A stretch of DNA of 64,000 nt. Source: Alphaproteobacteria bacterium (GTDB lineage: Bacteria > Pseudomonadota > Alphaproteobacteria > Geminicoccales > Geminicoccaceae). The notes under the pieces were generated by a model. That model did no database searches and was not told the origin of the DNA. It saw only the letters and a list, made by a program, of their open reading frames with translations. This document shows positions 8,111 to 17,303 of the stretch, piece by piece. The position numbers and the translations under genes were made by a program. The DNA is taken from assembly GCA_026990035.1 (NCBI GenBank), contig JALSIM010000016.1, positions 62,001 to 126,000 on the forward strand, in the 5' to 3' direction. The stretch's first letter is position 1. Each line of letters opens with the position of its first letter.

Positions 8111-8842
8111 TCAACCATCGCCCGGAACCACCGCGACGGGGCTGCCGATCGCGAGATCGAGCAGCCGACCGGCATGGCCGCGGGCGACCGCGATTTCGAC
8201 GAGACCGGCGCTGTTGACGTACCAGAAGGGCGTTCCTTCGGCGACCGCGTCGAAGATCGCCGCCCGGTGCAGGCGGCGACCGCCGGCCTCGAGCAGGGCG
8301 TCGGCGGGGAGAGCCGCGCCGCGCAGCCCGGTCATGGCGTTGCCGTAGGCGTCCAGATAGACGATCGTCGCCCAGTCGTCCGGCCAGTCGGGGAAGCGGG
8401 TGGGCGGTGCCGGACGCAGCCCCCGGCGGTCGCCGCGGGCGAGGCGTGCGGCCACCGGTGCGAACAGGTCGCGGCCGTGAAAGCTCGCCGAAAGCGCCGC
8501 CGGCTGCCAGTCGATGACGAAGCTGCGGAGCCGTGCGGCGCGGCGGATCACGAGCTCGAACAGACCGTTGTCGGGCCCGACGAACCAGCGGCCGTCGGCC
8601 TCCAGGGCCAGCGGCAGACGGTCGCCGCCGACACCGGGATCGACCACCGCGAGGCAGACGTCCCCGACCGCGAAGCGGCGGGCCAGCGCCGCCAGCAGAT
8701 AGGCCGCCGGACGGGGCGCGAACGCCGGAGCGTCGGCCATCAGGCGGATGCGCGGGATCTCCGGTGCCAGGCGGGCGAGTACCGCTTCCATCTCCCCGAG
8801 ATAGGGGCCGGAGGTGCCGAAATCGGTGAACATCAGGATCAC
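8111..8842 (-). CDS. SAM hydrolase / hydroxide adenosyltransferase-type protein (DUF62 family)
   Basis: A 243-residue member of the family that holds fluorinase, chlorinase and the widespread SAM hydrolases, which split S-adenosylmethionine into adenosine and methionine. Seen: the N-terminal LMFTDFG motif with its conserved Asp, VVDPGVGG in the middle, and GPDNGLF. C-terminal NSAGLVEIA and DAYGNAMT resemble the family's second domain. The GTG start at 8842 overlaps the ispE stop (GTGA). An ATG three codons on (8833) is the alternative. Halogenating members are rare, so water is the likely nucleophile; this is inference. The size is typical. Translational coupling to ispE is probable. Confidence 0.85.
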   Translation of the reverse strand: MILMFTDFGTSGPYLGEMEAVLARLAPEIPRIRLMADAPAFAPRPAAYLLAALARRFAVGDVCLAVVDPGVGGDRLPLALEADGRWFVGPDNGLFELVIRRAARLRSFVIDWQPAALSASFHGRDLFAPVAARLARGDRRGLRPAPPTRFPDWPDDWATIVYLDAYGNAMTGLRGAALPADALLEAGGRRLHRAAIFDAVAEGTPFWYVNSAGLVEIAVARGHAGRLLDLAIGSPVAVVPGDG

Positions 8843-9717
8843 CGTCGTGTCTCCACCGTGCCGTGGACGATCCACCAGGCCGGGCGATCGGCGGCGATCC
8901 GGGCCGCCGCGGCGGCCGCCGCCGTGGGTCGGGCGAACAGCCCCCAGCAGGTGGCCCCGCTGCCCGACATCCTGGCGACGAGGCAGTCGGGCTCGTTCCG
9001 GAGGCGGGTGAGCACCTCGGCGATCACCGGCCGCAGATCGCAGGCCGCGGCTTCGAGATCGTTGCGCCCCCGCGACAGCCATTCGGCGAACAGGGGCAGA
9101 GTGCTGGCGGCCGGCAGCGGCGGGCGGGCGTGGGTGCTGGCGGAAGCGCCCCGCAAGGCGGCGAAGACCGTGGCCGTCGGCAGTTCCACCCCCGGATTGA
9201 CCAGCACCAGCGGGAGCTCCGGGAGTCCGCGCACCGGATCGATCCGCTCGCCCCGGCCCCGCATCCGCGCGCTGTGGGCGTAGAGGCAGACCGGCACGTC
9301 GGCGCCGAGGCCGGCGGCCAGCTCGAGGAGCTGAACGAGGTCGAGATCGAGCTCCCAGAGCCGGACCAGACCGCGCAGGGCGGCGGCGGCGTCGGTCGAG
9401 CCGCCGCCGAGGCCGGCGGCCGGCGGAAGGTGCTTTTCGAGGCGCAGCCGGGCGCCGGCCGCGACACCCGTCCAGGAGGCGAGATCGCGCGCCGCCCGCA
9501 GCACCAGATTGGCTTCGCCGTGCGGCACCGAGGTGGCGAACGGTCCGGTGACCTCGAGCTCGAGTCCGTCCGCCGGCGTCAGGGTCAGCCGGTCGGCCAC
9601 CGGGCCGAACACCACGAGGCTGTCGAGTTCGTGATAGCCGTCCTCGCGCCGGCCGCGCAGGTAGAGATCGAGATTGATCTTGGCGGCGGCGCGTTCCGCC
9701 AGCACGGCGTCAGCCAC
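8839..9717 (-). CDS. ispE: 4-diphosphocytidyl-2-C-methyl-D-erythritol kinase
   Basis: Phosphorylates the 2-OH of CDP-methylerythritol with ATP, in the MEP route to isoprenoids (cytoplasmic). The 292-residue GHMP kinase shows AAAKINLDLYL and GYHELDS at the N-terminus. The ATP-binding PPAAGLGGGSTDAAA follows near residue 95, with the C-terminal MSGSGATCWGLF motif. The GTG start at 9717 overlaps the TPR gene stop by 8 nt; starting farther upstream would add residues unlike the family. The gene order TPR lipoprotein-ispE is common in alphaproteobacteria. Family length and motifs leave little doubt. Confidence 0.95.
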   Translation of the reverse strand: MADAVLAERAAAKINLDLYLRGRREDGYHELDSLVVFGPVADRLTLTPADGLELEVTGPFATSVPHGEANLVLRAARDLASWTGVAAGARLRLEKHLPPAAGLGGGSTDAAAALRGLVRLWELDLDLVQLLELAAGLGADVPVCLYAHSARMRGRGERIDPVRGLPELPLVLVNPGVELPTATVFAALRGASASTHARPPLPAASTLPLFAEWLSRGRNDLEAAACDLRPVIAEVLTRLRNEPDCLVARMSGSGATCWGLFARPTAAAAAAARIAADRPAWWIVHGTVETRR

Positions 9718-11470
9718 GATGCGGGTCGGTCTCCTCGAGGCCCGAGCGGAGCTTGCGCCGGATCTCGCCGACCAGCTCCTCCTCCTCGGGTTCGAGGGTG
9801 AGGGCGCGTCGCCACTGGAAACGGGCTTCACGGATCCGGCCCACCCGCCAGTAGGCGTCACCCAGATGGTCGTTGATCACCGGATCGCCCGGCTCCAGCT
9901 CCACCGCCCGTTCGAGATACTCCACCGCCTTGTCGTAGTCTCCGAGGCGGTAGTAGGCCCAGCCCAGGCTGTCGACGATGAAGCCGTCGTTGGGACGGAG
10001 CTCCACCGCGCGGTGGAGCATGTCCTTGGCCCGCTCGAGCTCGAGTCCCTGATCGACCCAGCTGTAGCCCAGGTAGTTGAGCACGAACGGCTGATCCGGC
10101 TGCAGTTCGAGGGCTCGCAGGAAGGCCTTCTCGGCCTCCGGCCAGCGATCGGTGCGCTCGAGGGTGATCCCGTGGACGTAGAACAGCCGCCAGTATCGCG
10201 GCGTGACCTCGGAAAGCCGCGCGATGGCCTCGCGATAGGCCGCTTCGGCGCGGGCATAGTCCTCGTCGCGACGGAACAGATCGCCCAGCGCCACGAGCGC
10301 GTCGATCCGGGTCGGATCCTCCCGCGCCATCCGGCGGAGTAGACGAACCGCCTCCGTCCTGTCGCCGGCCTCCACCAGCGCATCGGCCTCCAGCAGCCGG
10401 GCCCGCCAGGCCCAGGGGGAGTCCGGCGGGATCCGGGACAGCGCCTCCACCGCCAGCGCCGGCTGCTCGCGGGCCAGGGCGAGGCGGGCGATCAGGAACC
10501 AGGCCTCGTCGAGTTCGGACCGGATGAAGGTGGCGAGGCGGGCGAGGACGAGGCTGCGTTCGTCGATGTTCTGATCCTGGAGTGCCTGGGCGAGGCCGAG
10601 CAGCACATCGGCCATGCCGCCTTCCGGATCGGCGAAGGGCGGTCCTACCTCGCCGCCGGCCGAGAGTCGTCGCTCGAGCGCCGCGAGCCGGGGGTTGTCC
10701 GATCGGTCTAAGTCCTGATCGCGCAGCAGAGCGAGCGCCTCCTCGCTCCTCCCCGTCTCCTGCAGGGCGTAGGCCAGGGCCTGGACCATCCGGGTCGGCG
10801 CGATCTCGCCGGGGCGGACGTGCTCCCGGAGCAGGGTCACCGCCTCCGTGAAGTTCCCGGCGAGGATCAGCATCATCGCCCGGTGGTAGGCGTGGAGGCG
10901 GATCAGACCCTCGCCCCGATCCTCCTCCTCCAGCCGGTCGAGCGCCGCATGCGCGCCCTCGCCGGCATAGGTCGCCCAGGCGAGGAGCATCGGCCGGGCC
11001 ATGCCGAGGACGCCGCGGCGGCCGATCTTCTCCAGATGCGCGCGCGCTCGCGACCAGGCGCCGCGGCGCAGCGCATCGATGGCGAGCACCATGTGCACTT
11101 CCGACAGCCTCGGGCCGAGCTCGACCAGCTCGCGGGCCGAAACGAGCGCGTCCTCGAAGCGGCCGGTCTCGATTTCCAGGATGAAGACACGACGCCGCAG
11201 TTCGAGGTCGTCCGGCTGTTCGGCGAGGGCCTGGCGGTAGAACCGGAGCGCGGTCGCGTAATCGCCTTCCTGGAGGGCGAAGCGTCCGGCGAGATAGGCC
11301 CCCGCCGTCCCGCTCTCCTCGAGCCGGATCGGCGCCGCGATCCGGGCATCGGCCAAGGGATCGAAGGGATAGCCGGGGGCGGTGCAGGCGGCCAGGCCCA
11401 GCCCGCCGATCAGGAGGCTGCTGCGAAGGGCGGCGAAAACCGGCGGCATGCGCCGCAACCGGAAGGCCAT
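9710..11470 (-). CDS. TPR-repeat lipoprotein
   Basis: A 586-residue protein with a lipoprotein signal (GLGLAAC lipobox, Cys near residue 28), followed by about a dozen tetratricopeptide repeats to the C-terminus. The clearest units are near the end: RYWRLFYVHGITLER, AFLRALELQPDQPFVLNYLGY, and the GWAYYRLGDYDKAVEYLERA repeat. TPR proteins of this type sit upstream of ispE in many alphaproteobacteria and act as scaffolds at the envelope; the partner is unknown. A second ATG at 11449 would shorten the signal peptide by 7 residues. No clear ribosome site decides between them. The 144-bp gap upstream is shared with a divergent small gene. Confidence 0.85.
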   Translation of the reverse strand: MAFRLRRMPPVFAALRSSLLIGGLGLAACTAPGYPFDPLADARIAAPIRLEESGTAGAYLAGRFALQEGDYATALRFYRQALAEQPDDLELRRRVFILEIETGRFEDALVSARELVELGPRLSEVHMVLAIDALRRGAWSRARAHLEKIGRRGVLGMARPMLLAWATYAGEGAHAALDRLEEEDRGEGLIRLHAYHRAMMLILAGNFTEAVTLLREHVRPGEIAPTRMVQALAYALQETGRSEEALALLRDQDLDRSDNPRLAALERRLSAGGEVGPPFADPEGGMADVLLGLAQALQDQNIDERSLVLARLATFIRSELDEAWFLIARLALAREQPALAVEALSRIPPDSPWAWRARLLEADALVEAGDRTEAVRLLRRMAREDPTRIDALVALGDLFRRDEDYARAEAAYREAIARLSEVTPRYWRLFYVHGITLERTDRWPEAEKAFLRALELQPDQPFVLNYLGYSWVDQGLELERAKDMLHRAVELRPNDGFIVDSLGWAYYRLGDYDKAVEYLERAVELEPGDPVINDHLGDAYWRVGRIREARFQWRRALTLEPEEEELVGEIRRKLRSGLEETDPHRG

Positions 11471-11614
11471 CGGCAAGGTCCAAGCCTGGAAGACGGCTGC
11501 GCCCGTCCCACCCCCTCTTGACGGAGCCGGAACGACACCCCAAACAAAGCCCGCCGCGGCGACAGGGCCGCGGTCGGCGGTTCCTGCCGTGGGCGGATTC
11601 TCGGAGCGCATCCT

Positions 11615-11818
11615 ATGCTGAAAACGTCTCAGAGCAAGAACGATCCATCGGCGCGCGGGCCAGCGCAGCAGCTGAAGACTTTCGAAGGCAAGAAGGTCAA
11701 GCCTACGCTCTACGTCGGAACCGCCGTGGGCCACGGGCGATACATAGCCGCGCAGGACGAGAGCGGCAAGCTCGTCTGCGACCGCGACGGCAGGCCGATT
11801 CCCTACCGGGAAATCTGA
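11615..11818 (+). CDS. small conserved-looking hypothetical protein
   Basis: A 67-residue soluble protein without signal or membrane segment. The N-terminal third is polar (KTSQSKNDPSARG); the rest is compact and ordered-looking (TLYVGTAVGHGRYIA, ESGKLVCDRDGRPIPYREI). It has one Cys. Codon use is less GC-extreme than its neighbours in the first third. It is divergent from the TPR lipoprotein gene across 144 bp and is followed by a 200-bp gap with a few AT-richer tracts before the glycosylase gene. No family recognised. The coherent reading frame and GGAG before the ATG support a real gene. Confidence 0.6.
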   Translation: MLKTSQSKNDPSARGPAQQLKTFEGKKVKPTLYVGTAVGHGRYIAAQDESGKLVCDRDGRPIPYREI

Positions 11819-12019
11819 GCCGTTCCGCATCCCCCACACTCCGCCCGGCCCCGCCGGCCCCGTCCCTCCGAAACCTCCGGGCCCCATGGTACCCCATGAC
11901 GTAGGGTAGAGTAACTGGCGCTTGCGTTAACGATCGGTTAAAAGTACCACTACGGACGTGGAATAAATCCGGCCGTTTCCGGTCACCTGTCCGGAGACGG
12001 TTCTGGGGGAAGAAACGGC

Positions 12020-12919
12020 ATGGAGGGAGCCGCCGGCAAATCCACCGTCCGGCCCGGAACGCGGGCGGTGGCCGCATGGCTCGAATGGTACGCACTCGCC
12101 GGGGTCGACTGCTGCCTGGGGGAACCCCGTGCACCGGCGAGCTCGCCCGCGAGCGTCACCGGACGGGACGAGGCGCCGACCCCCGTCCCCGCGCCGGCCC
12201 CGGTCGCCGCGGATCTCTTCGGCGAACCGGTCCGACCGCGGGGGGCGCTCGCCGACGCCCGGGAGCTGGCCCGTTCCTGCCGCACGCTCGAGGAGCTGAA
12301 GACCGCGCTCGAGAGCTTCGACGGCTGCGCCCTCGAGCAGACCGCGACCCGGCTCTGTTTCGCCGACGGCAGTCCGGAAGCCCCGCTGATGCTGATCGGC
12401 GAGGCACCCGGTGCCGAGGAAGATCGGCGGGGGCTTCCGTTCGTCGGCCCCAGCGGCAGGCTCCTCGACCGCATCCTCGCCTGGATCGGGTTCGACCGCC
12501 GGAGCGTCTGGATCACCAACGCGATCTTCTGGCGCCCCCCGGGCAACCGCTCGCCGACCACCGCGGAACTCGCGATCTGCCAGCCGTTCCTGGAGCGTCA
12601 GATCGAACTCCTGCGTCCGGAACTGATCCTGTTTCTCGGCGGCATCGCCGCCCGCGGTCTGCTCGGGGTGGGGGAAGGGGTGACGCGTCTGCGGGGGCGC
12701 GAATTCCTCTATCGCCCCGGAGGGGCGGCGCGCGCGATCCCGGCGATGGTCACCTTTCATCCGGCCTATCTGCTGCGTCAGCCGGCGCAGAAACGTCTCG
12801 TATGGCGGGATTTCCTGAGGGTGCGCGTGCGCCTCGAGGAGCTCGCACCCGCGCGTCTGCCGGCGGTGGGGTCGGCGGGAGACGCCGTCGTGTCGAAACC
12901 ACGAACGGGTGGAACATGA
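12020..12919 (+). CDS. uracil-DNA glycosylase, family 4/5 type (SPO1 DNA polymerase-related)
   Basis: Removes uracil from DNA, starting base-excision repair. The 299-residue protein has a variable, Pro/Ala-rich N-terminal 90 residues. It is followed by the domain: FDGCAL, GEAPGAEEDRRGLPFVGPSG with motif 1, a central WRPPGNRSPT segment, and TFHPAYLLR as motif 3. Cys residues in FDGC and in AICQPF are candidate iron-sulfur ligands. The GGGGGAAGAA before the ATG supports the start. Its stop overlaps the next ATG, so it is coupled to a murein transglycosylase, an order seen in other alphaproteobacteria. Subfamily assignment is less certain than the overall family. Confidence 0.9.
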   Translation: MEGAAGKSTVRPGTRAVAAWLEWYALAGVDCCLGEPRAPASSPASVTGRDEAPTPVPAPAPVAADLFGEPVRPRGALADARELARSCRTLEELKTALESFDGCALEQTATRLCFADGSPEAPLMLIGEAPGAEEDRRGLPFVGPSGRLLDRILAWIGFDRRSVWITNAIFWRPPGNRSPTTAELAICQPFLERQIELLRPELILFLGGIAARGLLGVGEGVTRLRGREFLYRPGGAARAIPAMVTFHPAYLLRQPAQKRLVWRDFLRVRVRLEELAPARLPAVGSAGDAVVSKPRTGGT

Positions 12920-14754
12920 AGGCGGAACCGGGCGCCTCCCGGGCGCGGTCGGTGCTGTTGCTGATCTCGTTCCTGCTGGGGCTGGCGTCGACGACCGGCA
13001 CCGCCCCGGCCGCCGAGGTGACGGGTACGCGGCTCGCACGGCTGGAGCCGTTCCCGGAACCTCCGGCGGTGCTCGATCGTCTGCCACGCCCGCTTTCGCG
13101 GCGCGACGCCGAGCTCTACCGGCGCATCTTCGCGGTCCAGGAGCAGGGGCGGTGGAAGGAGGCCGACCGGCTGATCGGACAGCTCCGCAGCGAGCTGCTA
13201 ATGGGGCACGTGCTGGCCCAGCGGTATCTCCACCCCACCGCCTATCGCTCGCGCTACGACGAATTGCGGGCATGGCTCGCGAAATACGCCGATCTGCCGG
13301 AGGCCTCCCGCATCTACCGGCTGGCCGTCAAGCGCCGTCCGGCGGGGGCGCCGGCGCCGGCTCGCCCGGTCAACGGCTATCTCGGGGGCGCCGGCCAGGA
13401 TCTGCTGGACCCCGGCCGGGAGGCGCTGGGCGACGCCGAGCTTTCGCCGCAGGCGCGACGGTGGCTGCGTCGGATCTCCCGGGCCGTCTCGGCGGGACGG
13501 ACGAGCCGGGCGGCGAAGCTGCTCGAGGAGGCCTCGCGGGTGCACGGAGGTGATCCGCTGCTGCGCGACCGGGCGGCATGGATCGTCGCCCGCGGCCATC
13601 TCGCCGACGGCAGGGATCGTGAAGCCTATCGACTGGCGGCCGCGGCCGCGGAACGTTCGGGCGAGGCGCTGCCGGGTCTGCACTGGGTCGCCGGGCTGGC
13701 GGCCTGGCGGCTCGGTGATCGGGCGGCGGCGGCCGCTCATTTCGCCGCCCTGGCGACGCACGATCTGGCCCGGCGGGAAGGCAAGGCGGCGGCCGCCTTC
13801 TGGGCGGCGCGGGCCTACATGGTCACCGGCCGGCCGCAGCTCGCGGCCCGCTTCCTGCGGCTCGGCGCCTCCGCCAGCGACGGCTTCTACGGCCTCGTCG
13901 CCCAGGCCATGCTCGGCGAGCCCATCCGGTTCGACTGGGAGGAGCAGGGCCTTCGCGACGAGCTCGTTTCGCTGCTGATCCGCTTTCCGGGCTCGCGCCG
14001 GGCGCTGGCTCTGGCCCAGGTCGGCCAGCCGCGGCTGGCCGAGGCGGAGATCCGCAAGCTCGCGGCCCGTGCGCGGCCGCGGCTGCTGCGTGCCCTGGCG
14101 GCGTTGGCCGAAAGCGTCGGGCTGCCGGCGGCGCAGATGCGGGTCGCACAGCGGCTGCGTCTGATCGACGGTCGCCGCCACGACGGGGCGATGTTCCCGA
14201 TCCCGGCCTGGCGTCCCGAGGGCGGCTATCGCATCGATCGCGCGCTGCTGTTCGCCCTCGCCCGCGCCGAGAGCGGGTTCGATCCCGATGCCCGGAGCGC
14301 GCGCGGTGCCCTGGGGCTGATGCAGATCATGCCCGCGACCGCACGGCGGGTCGCCCGCGACGGCGGCATCGCCTACACGGGTGATCGCGAGCTGCGGGAT
14401 CCGGTCAAGAATCTGACGATCGGCCAGGCGTACGTGGAACGGCTGCTGGGTCTGGAACCCAGCGGGCGCAGCCTCATCCATCTGGCGCTCGCTTACAACG
14501 CCGGCCTCGCGCGGCTGCAACGCTGGGACAAGCGCCTCGGCCGGTTCGCCGCCGACGATCCGCTGCTGTATCTCGAAAGCGTGCCCGTCCCCGAATCCCG
14601 TCTCTATGTCAAGAAGGTGCTGGCCAACCTCTGGGCCTACCGCATCCGGCTCGGCCAGGAGGTTCCCTCTCTGGAAGCGCTGGCCGCCAACGCCTGGCCC
14701 GTGTACGTTCCGCTCGAAGCGCAGGAGAACTGGCGCGATGCCCGGGCGAATTGA
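12916..14754 (+). CDS. soluble lytic murein transglycosylase (Slt-type)
   Basis: Cleaves the MurNAc-GlcNAc bond of peptidoglycan with anhydro-ring formation, in the periplasm. The 612-residue protein has a signal peptide (cut near APAAE, residue 33) and a long helical U-domain (about 40-420). The C-terminal SLT domain shows ARAESGFDP with catalytic Glu452, then GALGLMQIMP and LAYNAG. The ATG overlaps the glycosylase stop. The final 17 nt overlap the moaB start, so three genes form one unit. The length fits Slt70-like enzymes. Confidence 0.93.
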   Translation: MKAEPGASRARSVLLLISFLLGLASTTGTAPAAEVTGTRLARLEPFPEPPAVLDRLPRPLSRRDAELYRRIFAVQEQGRWKEADRLIGQLRSELLMGHVLAQRYLHPTAYRSRYDELRAWLAKYADLPEASRIYRLAVKRRPAGAPAPARPVNGYLGGAGQDLLDPGREALGDAELSPQARRWLRRISRAVSAGRTSRAAKLLEEASRVHGGDPLLRDRAAWIVARGHLADGRDREAYRLAAAAAERSGEALPGLHWVAGLAAWRLGDRAAAAAHFAALATHDLARREGKAAAAFWAARAYMVTGRPQLAARFLRLGASASDGFYGLVAQAMLGEPIRFDWEEQGLRDELVSLLIRFPGSRRALALAQVGQPRLAEAEIRKLAARARPRLLRALAALAESVGLPAAQMRVAQRLRLIDGRRHDGAMFPIPAWRPEGGYRIDRALLFALARAESGFDPDARSARGALGLMQIMPATARRVARDGGIAYTGDRELRDPVKNLTIGQAYVERLLGLEPSGRSLIHLALAYNAGLARLQRWDKRLGRFAADDPLLYLESVPVPESRLYVKKVLANLWAYRIRLGQEVPSLEALAANAWPVYVPLEAQENWRDARAN

Positions 14755-15283
14755 CGACAGCATCCCCTTCCGGCCGCTGCGGATCGCCGTGCTCACCGTC
14801 TCCGACACCCGCGATGCGACCAGCGACCGCTCGGGCGACATCCTCGTCGAGCGCCTGCGCGGGGCGGGGCACGTTCTCGCCGACCGGGCCATCGTCCGCG
14901 ACGAGGTGGAGGAGATCGCAGCGCGGCTGCGGGCCTGGGCCGAAGATCCGGAGATCGAGGTGGTCCTGACGACGGGAGGGACCGGCGTGACGGGACGCGA
15001 CGTCACCCCGGAAGCCTTGGCTCAGGTGGTCGAAAAGCGCATTCCCGGCTTCGGCGAACTGTTCCGGTGGCTGTCCTACGCCAAGATCGGGACCTCGACG
15101 ATCCAGTCGCGCGCCGATGCCGGTGTCCTCGAAGGCACCTACATCTTCTGTCTCCCGGGCTCGCCGGGCGCCTGCCGCGACGCCTGGGACGGGATTCTCG
15201 CGACCCAGCTCGACATCCGCTACCGACCCTGCAACTTCGCCGAAATGATGCCGCGGCTGCGGGAGCACGAGAGTCGCGGCTGA
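14738..15283 (+). CDS. moaB: molybdenum cofactor biosynthesis protein B
   Basis: A 181-residue MogA/MoaB-fold protein involved in adenylylating molybdopterin before molybdenum insertion. Seen: RIAVLTVSDTRD at the N-terminus, the TTGGTGVTGRDVTPEA motif, and LPGSPGACRDAW near the C-terminus. It overlaps the transglycosylase gene by 17 nt and converges on the porin gene with only 4 nt between stops. The window also carries a molybdenum-dependent xanthine dehydrogenase that needs this pathway, though far away. MoaB versus MogA cannot be fully separated by eye; length and motifs favour MoaB. Confidence 0.9.
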   Translation: MPGRIDDSIPFRPLRIAVLTVSDTRDATSDRSGDILVERLRGAGHVLADRAIVRDEVEEIAARLRAWAEDPEIEVVLTTGGTGVTGRDVTPEALAQVVEKRIPGFGELFRWLSYAKIGTSTIQSRADAGVLEGTYIFCLPGSPGACRDAWDGILATQLDIRYRPCNFAEMMPRLREHESRG

Positions 15284-15287
15284 CCGG

Positions 15288-16634
15288 TCAGAACCGGATG
15301 TCGGCGCTCAGGGTCAGGATGTCGATGCTGTTCTCGTAGGAGGCGTCGAGCTCGGCGCGGAAGGTGTTGCCGGCGCCGGCGGTGTCCAGCCGCACTTCCG
15401 AATCGTCGACGAAGATGTGGGTGTAGCCGATACTCAGCTCGAACCAGGAACTGGGTGTCCAGGTCAGCCCCGCCGCCAGCCAGAAACGATCGTTGCCGGG
15501 AATCCGCGGTGTGCGGTACCGGGTCCGGATGGGCGTCTCGTCGTAGGCCACCCCGAAGCGGAAGACCAGATCCTCGCGCGGCCGGTAGGTCGCCCCGACG
15601 GCGTAGAACCAGCTCCCCTTCCATTCTTCCTCGGTGACGCTGTCCGCCTCCGAGGGGTTGTCGAACTCGACCCGGAGCTCGTCGAACACGTTCCAGTCGG
15701 TGTACATGACGTCGGCCATCACCGCCCACTGTGCATCGACCTCCTGATAGATGCCGAAGGCCACGCTTTGCGGCGTCGTCAGACGGGCGGAGGCGCCGGT
15801 ATCGACGAAGCGGCCGGTGGCCGCCGAGAGGGCGGCGCCGATGCCCGCGCTGTCGAGGGTGAAATCGACATCGCCCCGGAGATTGTGCTCGATCTCGGAG
15901 CGATAGCCGATCCCCAGGCGGGTGCCCTTCCGGGGCTCGAGGATGGCTCCCAGGGTGAAGCCGTAGCCCCAGTCGTTCCCCTCGAGGCGGCTGCGGCCGT
16001 CCTGGGCGGCGGGCACCGAACCGGGAATGCCGGCCGCCGCCCCGATGGAGCCGAAATCGACCGCGTTGGTGAGCTTCGCTTCGACGTACTGGATCTGGGC
16101 GCCGAGACCGAGGCTGAGCCAGGGCAGCGGACGTGCCGCCACGGTCGGGGCGATGTTGACGGTCAGGAGCTTCGAATCGATCGCGTGATAGCGGCCCACC
16201 CAATTGTCGGGATAGTTCGTCTCCAGCCCGAACGGGACGGTCAGCGCCAGACCGAAGCGCCACACCTCGTCGAGCGCGTAGGTCGTGTAGAAGGCGGGAA
16301 CGGTTTCATCGGCGGCGATATCGCCTTTGCTCGTGCGGCCGCCCACGGGGGTGCCGGAGACCGTCGTCGCACGCGCATCCTCGAGCCGGGCCCGCGGTGC
16401 GATCCGGCTGAGCACGAGCTGGACCTGCGCGCCGTCCTGATAACCGAGGGCCGCCGGATTGAAGAACATGAAGCTCGGGTCCTCGGCGGCGGCGGTGGCG
16501 CCGGCGAAGGCGTTGCCGAGGGCGGTCGCCGACTGCTCCTTGAGGGCGAAGCCGGCGGCCTCCGTCTCCCCGACCGCACCGAAGACCGAACCCGCGAGCA
16601 GGACGGCGGCGAGAACACTCTGGCTTTGTCGCAT
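15288..16634 (-). CDS. outer-membrane FadL/OmpP1-family long-chain fatty acid porin
   Basis: A 448-residue beta-barrel protein for uptake of long-chain fatty acids or other hydrophobic molecules across the outer membrane. A signal peptide of about 26 residues is followed by the FadL hatch: AGFALKEQSATALGNAFAG and MFFNPAAL (NPA motif). Alternating strands then run to a C-terminal strand ending IRF, as expected for BAM-dependent insertion. GGGAGG precedes the ATG. It is monocistronic, convergent with moaB and divergent from a small secreted protein gene. Substrate unknown; aromatic-hydrocarbon TodX-like porins are in the same family. Confidence 0.92.
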   Translation of the reverse strand: MRQSQSVLAAVLLAGSVFGAVGETEAAGFALKEQSATALGNAFAGATAAAEDPSFMFFNPAALGYQDGAQVQLVLSRIAPRARLEDARATTVSGTPVGGRTSKGDIAADETVPAFYTTYALDEVWRFGLALTVPFGLETNYPDNWVGRYHAIDSKLLTVNIAPTVAARPLPWLSLGLGAQIQYVEAKLTNAVDFGSIGAAAGIPGSVPAAQDGRSRLEGNDWGYGFTLGAILEPRKGTRLGIGYRSEIEHNLRGDVDFTLDSAGIGAALSAATGRFVDTGASARLTTPQSVAFGIYQEVDAQWAVMADVMYTDWNVFDELRVEFDNPSEADSVTEEEWKGSWFYAVGATYRPREDLVFRFGVAYDETPIRTRYRTPRIPGNDRFWLAAGLTWTPSSWFELSIGYTHIFVDDSEVRLDTAGAGNTFRAELDASYENSIDILTLSADIRF

Positions 16635-16847
16635 CCGATGGCCTCCCGATGGAGACGTGGCACTCCCTGCCCCCCTTTCCGCCGCGAGGATTATCGACCG
16701 CCACGGGTCGTCGCTAGTGCGCGGGTGCTACACTCGCCGGCGGAGTTGCCGGACTGCGACCTTCCGGCTCGATCGACCGCATTGAATCCGACCTTCGCAA
16801 TACCCATCATGACGGGCGGACGCGGTGCTCCGCAGGGGATCGAGCAG

Positions 16848-17207
16848 ATGGCGAGATCACACCATCGAGGAGAACGCCATCCGGCGCTCGCGATCCTGTG
16901 CGCGGTGGTCTTGCTGATCCTGGGTTTCGCTCCGGTCGGCCCCGTCGAAGCCGCCGAGTCGATCCACGGCCAGCCGTCCGGCATCGCGATCCTGCACGAA
17001 CAGCCGGGAGAGGTGTGCGGACACGACTGTTCCGGGGCTCTGCTGCCCTGCGCCCAGCACGCTTCCTGTTCGCTCGTCGCCTTGCCGGCTCTCGAACCCG
17101 GGCTCGCGAACCCTGTGGCGGTGGCGGGTCCGGGGCGTGCCGACCGGACACTAGAGCCCCACTTTCCGACCGTCCTGCTTCATCCCCCCGACAGGCTCCG
17201 GATCTGA
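16848..17207 (+). CDS. small secreted Cys-containing protein, unknown function
   Basis: A 119-residue protein with a hydrophobic signal segment (about residues 12-30, cut near VEAAES) and four Cys in a short stretch (VCGHDCSGALLPCAQHASC), which suggests metal binding or disulfides outside the cytoplasm. The ATG at 16848 has AGGGG 9 nt upstream; an in-frame ATG at 16809 lacks one. It is the first plus-strand gene of the metal/redox block and precedes the Met-rich protein by 96 bp, where CCGGATC-T-GATCCGG forms a small palindrome over the stop. No family recognised. The size and layout recall small proteins found beside copper exporters. Confidence 0.55.
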   Translation: MARSHHRGERHPALAILCAVVLLILGFAPVGPVEAAESIHGQPSGIAILHEQPGEVCGHDCSGALLPCAQHASCSLVALPALEPGLANPVAVAGPGRADRTLEPHFPTVLLHPPDRLRI

Positions 17208-17303
17208 TCCGGTAGCGCCGCTTCCGCGGGGAGCGGCTCCGTTCGCGGACCCGTGACCGGATGTCCCGGGTTCCGAGGTTTCGCAATCGAGGGGGTAGTG
17301 AAG

